Below, piece after piece: positions 9,025-17,824 of a DNA stretch of 41,541 nt. This DNA comes from Methylomonas koyamae (GTDB lineage: Bacteria > Pseudomonadota > Gammaproteobacteria > Methylococcales > Methylomonadaceae). Where the stretch lies: contig NZ_LUUK01000176.1 of assembly GCF_001644025.1 (NCBI RefSeq), forward strand, positions 1 through 41,541. Direction: 5' to 3'. The notes under the pieces are model-generated. The model ran no database searches, was not told the origin of the DNA, and was given only the letters and a program-made list of their open reading frames with translations. The first letter of the stretch is position 1. Every line of letters begins with the position of its first letter. Made by a program: the position numbers and the translations under genes.

Positions 9025-10038
9025 ATGGGCTCCGTACAAGCGATTAGACCCTTCCAACTGACAGACCGCTTCGGGCGGGTCGTCAATTACCTTCGGGTAT
9101 CGATTACCGACCGTTGCGACTTTCGTTGCGTGTACTGCATGGCCGAAGACATGACGTTTCTGCCGCGCAAGCAAATTCTCAGTCTGGAAGAAATCCAGTT
9201 CATTTGCGAAGCCTTCGTCGGCCTTGGCGTGAACAAGATTAGGGTCACCGGCGGCGAGCCGCTGGTGCGTAACGGCGCGTTGGATTTATTACGCAACATC
9301 GGCGCCATACCAGGCCTCAACGAATTGGTCTTGACCAGCAATGGCTCGCATCTGGCCGATATGGCCGGCGACTTGCGTGCCGCCGGCGTGAAACGCATCA
9401 ACATCAGCCTGGACACCCTGGACCCGGTCAAATTCAAAGCCTTGACCCGTACCGGCGAACTTGGCCAAGTGCTGGCCGGCATCGAGGCCGCCCGCTCGGC
9501 GGGTTTCGAGCGCATCAAGCTGAATGCGGTCGTCATGAAGGATCGCAACCACGCGGAAGTCGGCGATCTGGTGCAATTCGCGGCCGATCGCGGTTTGGAC
9601 ATCAGTTTTATCGAGGAAATGCCGTTGGGCAAAGTCGATCAACACCGGCGCGGCGACAGTTATTATCCGAGCGAGGCGATCCGCGCCGACTTACGGCCGC
9701 GCTTCAAACTCGAAGCCATCGCCGACTCGACCGGCGGCCCGTCGGCGTATTTTCGGGTGGCCGGCAGTACCAGTCGGGTGGGCTTTATCTCGCCGCTTAG
9801 CGCCAATTTCTGCGCCGCTTGCAATCGGGTGCGCCTGACCGCCGAAGGCAGGCTATTGCTGTGTCTGGGCAACGAACATTCGGTCGATTTGAAGGCGGTG
9901 GTCCGCGAGCATCCGGGCGATTTGGCGGTCTTGCAACAGGCTATCGTCGCGGCGATGCGCATCAAGCCGGAAAAGCACGAATTCAACATCCATGAACAGC
10001 CGGTCATTCTGCGGCACATGAGCGCGACCGGCGGCTGA
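9025..10038 (+). CDS. moaA: GTP 3',8-cyclase, molybdenum cofactor biosynthesis
   Basis: This 337-residue radical SAM enzyme has all the diagnostic residues: the SAM-binding cluster C31-x3-C35-x2-C38, the second substrate-binding 4Fe-4S cluster C263-x2-C266-x13-C280, the VTGGEPLVR loop and the conserved C-terminal GG. It converts GTP to 3',8-cyclo-GTP, the first step to molybdopterin. The ATG at 9025 gives the normal family length. The other moa genes are not next to it, although a moaB lies at the far right of this window. Downstream genes follow closely (16 bases, then overlaps), so moaA may head a four-gene unit. Confidence 0.97.
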   Translation: MGSVQAIRPFQLTDRFGRVVNYLRVSITDRCDFRCVYCMAEDMTFLPRKQILSLEEIQFICEAFVGLGVNKIRVTGGEPLVRNGALDLLRNIGAIPGLNELVLTSNGSHLADMAGDLRAAGVKRINISLDTLDPVKFKALTRTGELGQVLAGIEAARSAGFERIKLNAVVMKDRNHAEVGDLVQFAADRGLDISFIEEMPLGKVDQHRRGDSYYPSEAIRADLRPRFKLEAIADSTGGPSAYFRVAGSTSRVGFISPLSANFCAACNRVRLTAEGRLLLCLGNEHSVDLKAVVREHPGDLAVLQQAIVAAMRIKPEKHEFNIHEQPVILRHMSATGG

Positions 10039-10053
10039 CCCAGGAGTATCGAC

Positions 10054-10413
10054 ATGTCGGACAACAAAGCCTATCACATTATCGCCGAGGCTCGGCGTTA
10101 CAAGGAAGAGCGCGAAAAAGGCTACCGCGAGCAAGCGCTGAAATTGTTTCCGTGGATTTGCGGCCGCTGCGCCCGCGAATTCGACCACAAGAACTTGCGC
10201 GAGTTGACGGTGCATCACGTCAACCACGATCACGACCACAATCCGCCGGACGGCAGCAACTGGGAATTGCTGTGCTTGTATTGCCACGACAACGAGCATC
10301 AACGCTATGAGGAGCAAGTGCGCTACGGTAGCAAGGGCAGCTCGGACGGCAAGTCGCCGACCGCTACCTTCAACCCCTTCGCGGATCTGAAAAAGCTGAT
10401 GAACAAAGACTGA
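10054..10413 (+). CDS. yajD: YajD-like HNH nuclease family protein
   Basis: This 119-residue protein has an HNH/zinc-finger arrangement: CGRC near residue 37, ELTVHHVNHDHDHNPPDG carrying the HH pair, and LLCLYCHDNEH with the second CxxC and the terminal His. This matches E. coli YajD in both order and length. YajD has no firmly established role; the fold predicts metal-dependent nucleic-acid cleavage. It begins 15 bases after moaA, and its stop codon overlaps the tag start (TGATGG junction), so it is probably co-transcribed with a DNA-repair gene. Confidence 0.88.
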   Translation: MSDNKAYHIIAEARRYKEEREKGYREQALKLFPWICGRCAREFDHKNLRELTVHHVNHDHDHNPPDGSNWELLCLYCHDNEHQRYEEQVRYGSKGSSDGKSPTATFNPFADLKKLMNKD

Positions 10414-10988
10414 TGGCCGGCAAATGCGTCTGGGCGCTGGCCAGCGCCAACGAAGAGCATTACCACGACCACGAATGGGGCGTGCCGCTACACGACGACC
10501 GGCGGCTGTTCGAGTTTTTGATTCTGGAAGGCGCCCAGGCCGGCTTGAGCTGGCGAACGATACTGGACAAGCGGCCGGCTTATCGTAGCGCCTTCGACGA
10601 CTTCGATCCGCTGAAAATCGCCGCCTACGATCAGGGCAAAATCGACAGCCTGTTGCAAAATCCCGGCATCGTCCGCAACCGCCTGAAAATCCAGGCCGCC
10701 GTCGCCAACGCCAACACCTTCTTGGAGGTTAAGCAAGCCTATGGCAGTTTCGACCGCTATATTTGGGGTTTTGTCGATGGCCGGACCGTACAAAATCGCT
10801 GGCGCGCTCACGCCGAGATTCCGGCCTACACTGAAGCATCGGCGCGAATGAGCAAGGATCTGCAAAAGCGCGGCTTTAAATTCGTCGGCAAAACCATCTG
10901 CTATGCTTATATGCAGGCGGTCGGCATGGTCAACGACCACACCGTCGATTGCTTTCGCCACCCGCAACTTTCGCCCGCCCTTCAATGA
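10413..10988 (+). CDS. tag: DNA-3-methyladenine glycosylase I
   Basis: This 191-residue protein carries the Tag signature: CVWA with the zinc cysteine, YHDHEWGVP with the zinc histidine, LEGAQAGLSWRTIL with the active-site glutamate region, and MVNDHTVDCFRH with the second His-Cys zinc pair. Tag removes 3-methyladenine from alkylated DNA in base-excision repair. Its ATG overlaps the stop of the upstream HNH gene and its own stop overlaps the next ATG, so translation of the three genes is coupled. The length is the usual one for Tag. Confidence 0.95.
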   Translation: MAGKCVWALASANEEHYHDHEWGVPLHDDRRLFEFLILEGAQAGLSWRTILDKRPAYRSAFDDFDPLKIAAYDQGKIDSLLQNPGIVRNRLKIQAAVANANTFLEVKQAYGSFDRYIWGFVDGRTVQNRWRAHAEIPAYTEASARMSKDLQKRGFKFVGKTICYAYMQAVGMVNDHTVDCFRHPQLSPALQ

Positions 10989-11458
10989 ATTCACCGCAAC
11001 CGGACGCCGAATGCCTGGCCTTAATCGCGCGTCTGGATAGCTTGATGCTGGCGACCCGCTCCGAACAACATCACGCTGAAGCCAGTTACGCGCCGTTTCT
11101 GTTCGATCGCGGCGCGTTCCACATTTTCGTTAGCGCCTTGGCCAGTCATACCGGTAACCTGCTGACGCATCGTCGGGCCGGCGTTCTGCTGATCGAACCG
11201 GAAGCAGACGCCGCGAATCCCTTCGCCCGGCGCCGGGCCAGTTTCGAGTGTCGGGTCGCGGAAGTCGAGGCCGATAGTGGTGAATACGGCAGCGTGCTGG
11301 ATTCGATGCAGCAACGCTTGGGCGCGACCGTGGCATTGCTGCGAAGCTTGCCCGATTTTCGGTTGCTGGCGCTGACCCCTATCCACGGCCGGTATATCGC
11401 CGGCTTTGGCCAGGCTTACGATTTGGATACCCGCCGTTTCGGCGAATCCGCTGATTAG
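10985..11458 (+). CDS. HugZ-like pyridoxamine 5'-phosphate oxidase family protein
   Basis: This 157-residue split-barrel flavin-binding family protein starts at the ATG at 10985, four bases inside the end of tag. The visible elements are the N-terminal YAPFLFDRGAFHIFVS strand pair, the HTGNLL segment and the C-terminal GRYIAGFGQAYDLD, typical of HugZ/HutZ heme-utilisation proteins. Known relatives bind or degrade heme. The C-terminal heme-binding extension of full HugZ is absent, so the substrate is uncertain. It is the last gene of the moaA-HNH-tag unit and ends 29 bases before the diguanylate cyclase gene. Confidence 0.75.
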   Translation: MNSPQPDAECLALIARLDSLMLATRSEQHHAEASYAPFLFDRGAFHIFVSALASHTGNLLTHRRAGVLLIEPEADAANPFARRRASFECRVAEVEADSGEYGSVLDSMQQRLGATVALLRSLPDFRLLALTPIHGRYIAGFGQAYDLDTRRFGESAD

Positions 11459-11487
11459 AGGCTTTCGACCTAAACAGCGCCTCTATC

Positions 11488-14400
11488 ATGCCTGCCGCAC
11501 TGAAACTTATATTGGCGAATTTGACGGTGGCGCTGGCGTATTTCGTTGGCGGTTACCTGGGTGGCCTGCTAACGACGCCGCCCAACTACGCCAGCCCGGT
11601 GTGGCCGCCGGCCGGCATCGCCCTGGCCGTGACGCTGGTTTACGGCAAAACCATCCTGCCCGGATTGTTCCTCGGCGCTTTGGCCGCGCAGGTCCACGCC
11701 TTTTTAAACCCAACGCTATTCGAAGATAATCTGGCGCCATTGTGGTTGGGCGCTACCGCCGCGCTCGGCGCCTGTGGACAAGCCCTGCTGGGCGCTTTTT
11801 CGATCCGGCGCTGGCTAGGGCAATTCAATCCCTTGATGGATAGCCGGCACATCGTCAGTTTTTTTGCATTGGCCATCCTCAGTTGCCTGGTTTCCGCGAC
11901 GGTCGGCTGTACCTACTTGTTCAGCAGGGGATTGGTCGCGCCGGCCGATCTGGCCTTCAATTGGGGCGTTTGGTGGGTCGGCGATTCGATAGGCACGGTG
12001 ATTTTCACGCCGCTGTTGTTACCCTTCATTGCCGCGCCGCGCCACGTTTGGCGGCGTCGGCGGGTGTCGGTGGTGATGCCGCTCCTGGTATGCGTCGGTT
12101 TGGTCGCCGCCGCCTTCGAGTTTAACCGGCACCAAGAGATTCAACGTCTCCGGGATGGCTTCGGCAAGCAAACCGCATTGCTGAGCGCGACGCTGCGCCA
12201 ACACATCGCCGATCACCTGTCAGTCAACCGCACGTTGCGGGCGCTATTCGACAGCAACAAATTCATCGGCCGCGAGCAATTCAATGTGTTCGGCAAAGCG
12301 CTGCTCGAGGCGCATCCCGAGTTTTTAGCGCTGGAATGGTTGCCGCTGGTGCGCGCCGAAGATCGACTGGGTTTCGAAGGCCAGTATCGCCTAGATGTAC
12401 TCGAGTATTCCGCCGGCGGCTGGTTGGCCGCCGAACACCGCCCTTACTATTTTCCCCAACTCTATCGGGTCGGCGCCAGCCAGCCCGATGGCTTCGACGC
12501 CGCGAGCGAACCCGAGGCCGCCGCCGCGATTCTGGCGGCGGCGGGCAGCGGCGAATCGACATTGGCCCGCCGCGGAGATCGCGCTTGGGCGCTGTATACG
12601 CCGGTATACGCCAGCGGCGTCGGTCGGTCCGCGTCCGAACGCCGAGCCGGATTAATCGGTATGCTCGCCAGCGTGTTCACGTTGAGCGACGAAATCGCCC
12701 ATCCGCGCGCGCTACTACCGGACAGTCGGCTGGTTCTGGCGATCAAGGAGGGCGAGACTCCGCTATTCGACAATCAAACCCAGAACCGCTTCGACAGTCT
12801 GCATTTGCCTGCTTTCGAAAAACGAGAAACCATCGCTTTTGCGGACCGTCTTTGGACCTTGATTTATCGGCCGGCGCCAGAGTTCTATGCGCTTCAGCAC
12901 ACCTGGGACGCGCGTTGGCTGCTGCTTGGCGGCTTCGTGTTCTCGGCGTTGACCGCGTTCGGTCTGATGCTGATCACCGGCCGTACCGCCAGGGTAGAGG
13001 AACTGGTGGCGCTGAAGACCCGCGACCTGCTACGCAGCAATCAAGCCCTGAACATCGAGATCGAGCGGCGCAAGCAGCAGGAGAACGAACTGCGCGTCGC
13101 CGCGACGACGTTTCAGTCCCACGAGGCCATCCTGATTGCCGATCCCCACGGCGCCGTCGTTCGGGTAAACGACGCCTTTACGGATATTACCGGTTATCCG
13201 GCCGAGGAAATCGTCGGTCGCCATGCCAGGCTGTTATTGAGCGGCACGCCGGCGCGCAAGATTGGCCGCGGGATTGTTCGCGCCCTGACGGACAAGAACC
13301 AATGGCAAGGCGAGTTTTGGAGCCGACATAAGGACGGCAAGCCCTTCCCCGGCTGGCTGACTGTGACCGGCGTCCGCGACGACCAAAACCGCTTGTTGAA
13401 CTATGTGGCCATATTTTCGGACATCAGCGAACAAAAAGCCGCGGAACGGGAAATTCACGAGCTGGCGTTTTACGACCCGTTAACCGGCTTACCTAACCGC
13501 CGTTTGCTACTGGACAGGCTGAAACAAGAAATCGCCGCCGCCAAACGTCAGCAGACCTATGGCGCGCTATTTTTTCTGGATTTGGATCATTTCAAGCATT
13601 TGAACGATTCGCTCGGCCATAATGTCGGCGACGACTTGCTGACCCAGGTAGCTCGGCGCTTACGGAACATTATCCGCGAAGAAGATACCGCCTGCCGGCT
13701 GGGCGGGGACGAGTTCATCGTGATGGTGCCCGGCCGTTATCACTTGATGGAACAGGTCAGCGACCACGCCGCGATGCTGGCGGAAAAAATTCTGCAGACC
13801 ATCAATCAACCGTTTCAAGTCTTTGGGGGCGAGCACCATTTTTCGACCAGCATCGGCGTCACGCTATTTCCGGAAGCGACCGACCAACCCGAGGCGGTTA
13901 TCCAGCAAGCCGACACCGCGATGTACCGCGCCAAGGCCAACGGCCGCAACAGTATTAGCTTTTACCGGCCGTCGATGCAGCAGTCGGCCGATCGGCGCCT
14001 GACCTTGGAAAAGGAGTTGCGCCAAGCGTTGAAGTCCCACCAGTTTCTGTTGCATTACCAGCCCCAGGTCGATCACCTGGGCCGGGTGTTGAGCGTCGAG
14101 GCGTTGATTCGCTGGCAACATCCGGAAAAAGGCATGATTTCGCCGGCCGAATTCATACCGATCGCCGAGGAAACCCAGCTGATTCTGCCGATCGGCGAAT
14201 GGGTCATCGAAGAGGCTTGCCGGCAAATCCGCCGCTGGGATCAACAAGCCGTGCCGGTACGCCATATCGCGGTCAATGTCAGCTCCCGGCAATTCCGCCA
14301 TGCCGGCTTCGTCGCGCGCATTCGCCACATTCTGGCCGAAACCGGCATAGATGCCAGCCGCTTGGTCCTCGAATTGACCGAAGGTTGCGTCATCAGCGAC

Positions 14401-14769
14401 ATCGACGATACCGTCGAGAAAATGCGCGACCTGCAAGGCATGGGCATCCTGACCTCGATCGACGATTTCGGGGTAGGCTACTCATCGCTGTACTACCTGA
14501 AGAAGTTGCCGATTTCCCAATTGAAAATCGACCAAAGCTTTGTCCGCGACATCGCCGTCGATCCCAACGGCGCGGTGATTGTCGAAACCATCATCAACAT
14601 GGCCAAGAATCTGGGCTTGAACGTGATTGCCGAAGGCGTCGAAACCCAGGAGCAAATCGAGTTTCTACAGGCCAAGGGCTGCTTGTCCTACCAAGGGTTT
14701 TATACCGGAAGACCGGCGTCCGCCGACAGCTTCGGCCGGCGAACGCATCCGGCCGCGCCGCTTACCTGA
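11488..14769 (+). CDS. MASE1-CHASE-PAS-GGDEF-EAL cyclic-di-GMP signalling protein
   Basis: This 1093-residue inner-membrane protein has several sensory and output domains. Residues 1 to about 230 hold eight or so hydrophobic helices of MASE1 type (YASPVWPPAGIALAVTLVYG). A periplasmic CHASE-like domain follows (FLALEWLPLV), then a transmembrane helix near 480, a coiled segment and a PAS domain (ITGYPAEEIVGR). The diguanylate cyclase domain has an intact active site G739-G740-D741-E742-F743 and an RxxD inhibitory site (REED) five residues before it. The phosphodiesterase domain has E871-A872-L873 and IDDFGVGYSS. Both outputs look catalytically competent. Its end overlaps the convergent gene by 8 bases. 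Confidence 0.93.
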   Translation: MPAALKLILANLTVALAYFVGGYLGGLLTTPPNYASPVWPPAGIALAVTLVYGKTILPGLFLGALAAQVHAFLNPTLFEDNLAPLWLGATAALGACGQALLGAFSIRRWLGQFNPLMDSRHIVSFFALAILSCLVSATVGCTYLFSRGLVAPADLAFNWGVWWVGDSIGTVIFTPLLLPFIAAPRHVWRRRRVSVVMPLLVCVGLVAAAFEFNRHQEIQRLRDGFGKQTALLSATLRQHIADHLSVNRTLRALFDSNKFIGREQFNVFGKALLEAHPEFLALEWLPLVRAEDRLGFEGQYRLDVLEYSAGGWLAAEHRPYYFPQLYRVGASQPDGFDAASEPEAAAAILAAAGSGESTLARRGDRAWALYTPVYASGVGRSASERRAGLIGMLASVFTLSDEIAHPRALLPDSRLVLAIKEGETPLFDNQTQNRFDSLHLPAFEKRETIAFADRLWTLIYRPAPEFYALQHTWDARWLLLGGFVFSALTAFGLMLITGRTARVEELVALKTRDLLRSNQALNIEIERRKQQENELRVAATTFQSHEAILIADPHGAVVRVNDAFTDITGYPAEEIVGRHARLLLSGTPARKIGRGIVRALTDKNQWQGEFWSRHKDGKPFPGWLTVTGVRDDQNRLLNYVAIFSDISEQKAAEREIHELAFYDPLTGLPNRRLLLDRLKQEIAAAKRQQTYGALFFLDLDHFKHLNDSLGHNVGDDLLTQVARRLRNIIREEDTACRLGGDEFIVMVPGRYHLMEQVSDHAAMLAEKILQTINQPFQVFGGEHHFSTSIGVTLFPEATDQPEAVIQQADTAMYRAKANGRNSISFYRPSMQQSADRRLTLEKELRQALKSHQFLLHYQPQVDHLGRVLSVEALIRWQHPEKGMISPAEFIPIAEETQLILPIGEWVIEEACRQIRRWDQQAVPVRHIAVNVSSRQFRHAGFVARIRHILAETGIDASRLVLELTEGCVISDIDDTVEKMRDLQGMGILTSIDDFGVGYSSLYYLKKLPISQLKIDQSFVRDIAVDPNGAVIVETIINMAKNLGLNVIAEGVETQEQIEFLQAKGCLSYQGFYTGRPASADSFGRRTHPAAPLT

Positions 14770-15904
14770 CGCAAGTCGTGGTCGGCTTGGTCCGCAACCA
14801 ATTGGCCAGGCGATTGGCGGCGCTTTGCATGGCGTCGTCCTTGAAACGCATGCCGCTATAGGCCAAGGCCCGCCAGACTTCGCGGGCATCCACCAATTTG
14901 TCGCCGCCCAAAATAGTTTCGCCGCTCCAGCACGTGCGGGTATTGCCGTCCGAGTGCAGCACGCCGTCGTCGCCGACTCGGGCGGCCAGCCACTGTGCGG
15001 CCAGCTTCAAGTCGGCTTGCAGGGTCTCAGTATGAACGCCGTCATAGCCCGCCATCAGCAGCTCATTGATCTGATTGATCGCTACGGCTTGATAGTGGGT
15101 ATCCCAACCGGATTTCTCGATGAAATAGCCGGCGGTACCGTCGAATTTTTCCAAAGCGGTTTCCAAGTAACCTTCAACTAAATTCAGCGCGAATTCGTCT
15201 TCGAACAGGGAGCCGCAGGCTTGATAAGCCACGGCATCGAACAGCAAGCGATTTGCCGCGTAAAGGTCGGCGTTGTACAAGGATTCGTCTTGAGACTCCA
15301 ACCAGGCCAGTGCCCTGGCCAGGGCGGCGCTGACCGCCTTGCGCTCGGCATCGCTTCCGACTTGGACCGCTGTTTCGCTCGGATATTGATTCAGCGCCTT
15401 AACCGCCAAACAGGACTCGCCGAGAAAAAAACTGGCCGCTTGAGCAACGATACCCGGCGTGATCGTGTAGCCTCGCATCGATTCGGGCAACTGGAACGGC
15501 ACGCTGCCGTCGACGCCTATCGAATCGGCTCCCACTTTCATTGCCATGAAAGCCTTGCGGGCGTCGGCCAAGCGTCCGGCCGCCAACAAGGCCCGCGTGG
15601 CCTTGCCGCTATACAGTTGCCAACGCGGGCTGAACATGCCGTTCCATTGATAGTTCCGTCCCAGGAAGTAGTTGCCGGTCGGTGGAATACCCGGTGTAAT
15701 GAAGGAAAGACTGTCTTTTAGGAATTTGCCGTAAACCGCTCCGTCCGAGGTTTTAGGTTCGATCGTCGCGCCGGCTGAAGGCGGCGAAGCTTGATTGAGT
15801 TGTTCGACCGATATATCCCATTCCGGTGGCACTAGCAGCCAGGCGATGGCTATCGTTAGAATCGCCAACAAGCCGCTCGCCCAAAGTATCCTAGTTTTAT
15901 TCAT
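14762..15904 (-). CDS. Unknown membrane-anchored periplasmic protein
   Basis: I do not recognise this 380-residue protein. The ATG at 15904 is supported by an AGGAGA ribosome-binding site; a longer frame upstream of it looks spurious. One N-terminal hydrophobic helix (about residues 5-24) should anchor it, with the rest in the periplasm. The body is largely helical with many aromatic residues (YFLGRNYQWNGMF, YFIEKSGWDTHYQAVA), which is the look of an alpha/alpha-barrel fold, but no catalytic motif can be assigned. Four cysteines may form disulfides. It converges on the GGDEF-EAL gene and diverges from the ABC importer operon. A link to either is speculation. Confidence 0.7.
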   Translation of the reverse strand: MNKTRILWASGLLAILTIAIAWLLVPPEWDISVEQLNQASPPSAGATIEPKTSDGAVYGKFLKDSLSFITPGIPPTGNYFLGRNYQWNGMFSPRWQLYSGKATRALLAAGRLADARKAFMAMKVGADSIGVDGSVPFQLPESMRGYTITPGIVAQAASFFLGESCLAVKALNQYPSETAVQVGSDAERKAVSAALARALAWLESQDESLYNADLYAANRLLFDAVAYQACGSLFEDEFALNLVEGYLETALEKFDGTAGYFIEKSGWDTHYQAVAINQINELLMAGYDGVHTETLQADLKLAAQWLAARVGDDGVLHSDGNTRTCWSGETILGGDKLVDAREVWRALAYSGMRFKDDAMQSAANRLANWLRTKPTTTCVR

Positions 15905-16097
15905 ACGTTCTCCTGATGTTTCGTTGTAATTGCATTTGGCTGCCGGGCTACTCCGGCGACGGCTGTCCCGAAACAGCGCGAAATTTAATGTTAGGCGCTC
16001 CAAATTCGCGTTTGTTGCATGCCCGCGCAACAAACCTTCTCCAATCGGCGGCGGCTGAGCTAAAATCCGCGCGACACAAAACTTACGACTTAAACCG

Positions 16098-17063
16098 ATG
16101 AACGTCAAAAATTGTTTACTCAGCGTAGTGTTTTTATGCATTGGCAATGCGGCGTATGCCGATAAGACGCCCATTCGCCTGGGTACCATGGCGGCCGGTA
16201 CCCTGAACTGGGAATTGGCGGCGATGCGCGACCAGGGCTTGCTGGAAAAAGCCGGCTTCAGCCTGGAAGCGGTGGCGATCGCCAATCAGCAGGCCGGCAA
16301 GGTGGCATTGCAAGCCGGCGCGGTCGACGTCATCGTCTCGGACTGGATTTGGACTTCCGCAATGCGCGCGGAAGGCCACGCCTACAGTTTTTATCCCTAT
16401 GCCGATACCTCCGGCGTGTTGTTGGTCCCGGCGGATAGCCCGATCAAAACCCTAGCCGATTTGCCCGGTAAAAAACTCGGCGTGGCCGGCGGCGAGCTCG
16501 ATAAGAACTGGCTGTTACTCCAAGCCTTGGGCAAGCAACAGCAACTCGACTTGAACGCCAGCGTCGAGAAAGTCTACGCCGCTCCGCCGTTGCTCGGCCA
16601 GCAATTGCAGAGCAAACGGCTGGACGCCTTGCTGACCTATTGGCAGTTCGCCGCGCATCTGGAGAGCCTCGGTTACCGAGCCTTGCTTAGCGGCGAAGAC
16701 ATCATCGCCAAACTCGGCATTACCGAAACCGTTCCCAGCCTGGGTTACGTGTTCAAACAGGACTGGGCTGATTCGCATAAGACCGATTTCTTGCAGTTTC
16801 TGACCTTGAGCCGGCAAGCTCGCGATACTTTGTGCAGCTCCGATGTCGCCTGGCAAAAAATACTACCGCTCACCGACGCCGCGACGCCGACCGAGCAAGA
16901 CCGCTTGCGTCAGCGCTATTGCCAAGGCCGGGTGGAAGCCTGGGGCGCTCCGCAACAAGACGCTGCTCGGGCCATTTTCACGCTATTGCACGGCTTAAGC
17001 GGCAATAAGTTGACCGGCGGCGCCGATCGTCTCCAAGCCGGGACATTCTGGTCGACCGACTGA
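16098..17063 (+). CDS. ABC transporter substrate-binding protein (SsuA/TauA/NMT1-like)
   Basis: This 321-residue protein has a signal peptide (cleavage after AYA, near residue 21) and the two-lobe binding-protein fold of the nitrate/sulfonate/taurine family. The family hallmarks are IRLGTMAAGTLNWELAAM, AGAVDVIVSDWIW and DLPGKKLGVAGGELDKNW. No lipobox is present, so it is probably free in the periplasm. It is the first gene of a three-gene importer; the permease starts two bases after its stop. The ligand cannot be read from the sequence: relatives bind sulfonates, taurine, thiamine precursors and other small molecules. Confidence 0.88.
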   Translation: MNVKNCLLSVVFLCIGNAAYADKTPIRLGTMAAGTLNWELAAMRDQGLLEKAGFSLEAVAIANQQAGKVALQAGAVDVIVSDWIWTSAMRAEGHAYSFYPYADTSGVLLVPADSPIKTLADLPGKKLGVAGGELDKNWLLLQALGKQQQLDLNASVEKVYAAPPLLGQQLQSKRLDALLTYWQFAAHLESLGYRALLSGEDIIAKLGITETVPSLGYVFKQDWADSHKTDFLQFLTLSRQARDTLCSSDVAWQKILPLTDAATPTEQDRLRQRYCQGRVEAWGAPQQDAARAIFTLLHGLSGNKLTGGADRLQAGTFWSTD

Positions 17064-17065
17064 CC

Positions 17066-17824
17066 GTGGCGGTACCATTTTGCTTGCCCCGCGTTGCGGT
17101 GCCTCTGGCCTCGCTGGCGCTCCTGATCGCGCTGTGGAGTCTGGTCGCCACGGCGGCGGCCAATCCCAGCCTACCGCCGCCCAGCCGTGTCGCTGTCACC
17201 CTTTACCGGGCAGTAGCTTCCGGCGAATTGCCTTATCACTTAGGCGTCACGCTACTACGCCTTTCGATCAGTTTTACGATCGCGATGTTGTTGGGCTGCG
17301 GACTGGGCTTGGTACTCGGTCGGCATAAAAAGCTGGATGCCTTTTTCGACAACTGGTTGGTGTTATTTTTGAACATCCCAGCCCTGGTCACCATCATCCT
17401 ATGTTACGTCTGGTTCGGTCTGTCCGAATCCGCGGCGATCCTGGCGGTCGTCATCAACAAATTGCCCAACGTGGCGGTGACGATACGCGAGGGCACCCGC
17501 GCGCTGGACCGGGATTTATTGGACATGGCCCGCAGCTACGGTTTCAGTCCCGCCAAAACCCTGCGGCACGTCGTCTGGCCGCAACTGCATCCGTTCGTGA
17601 TGAGCGCGACCCGCTCCGGTCTGGCGCTGATCTGGAAGATCATCCTGGTCGTCGAGTTGCTTGGCCGCGGCAACGGCATGGGCTATCAATTGCATCTGTT
17701 TTTCCAGTTGTTCGACGTCGCCAGCTTGTTGGCTTATACGATTGCGTTCGTCGCGGTGATTCAACTCTTGGAATGGCTGGTGCTCAGACCGCTGGATGCC
17801 AAGGCGCGACGGTGGCGGCGATGA
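17066..17824 (+). CDS. ABC transporter permease (SsuC/TauC-like)
   Basis: This 252-residue inner-membrane protein has about six hydrophobic helices. The coupling helix EAA-type motif reads DLLDMARSYGFSPAKTLRHV, near residues 155-175, and contacts the ATPase. The start is a GTG immediately after the binding-protein stop; its last bases overlap the ATPase ATG (ATGA). It forms the translocation channel of the importer, expected as a homodimer. The length and topology match the family. Confidence 0.9.
   Translation: MAVPFCLPRVAVPLASLALLIALWSLVATAAANPSLPPPSRVAVTLYRAVASGELPYHLGVTLLRLSISFTIAMLLGCGLGLVLGRHKKLDAFFDNWLVLFLNIPALVTIILCYVWFGLSESAAILAVVINKLPNVAVTIREGTRALDRDLLDMARSYGFSPAKTLRHVVWPQLHPFVMSATRSGLALIWKIILVVELLGRGNGMGYQLHLFFQLFDVASLLAYTIAFVAVIQLLEWLVLRPLDAKARRWRR

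Noticed and set aside
15905-16285. N-terminal extension of the unknown membrane-anchored protein to 507 residues
   Set aside because: The ATG at 15904 has AGGAGA and gives a proper membrane anchor. The extension overlaps the start of the substrate-binding protein gene and has no protein character.
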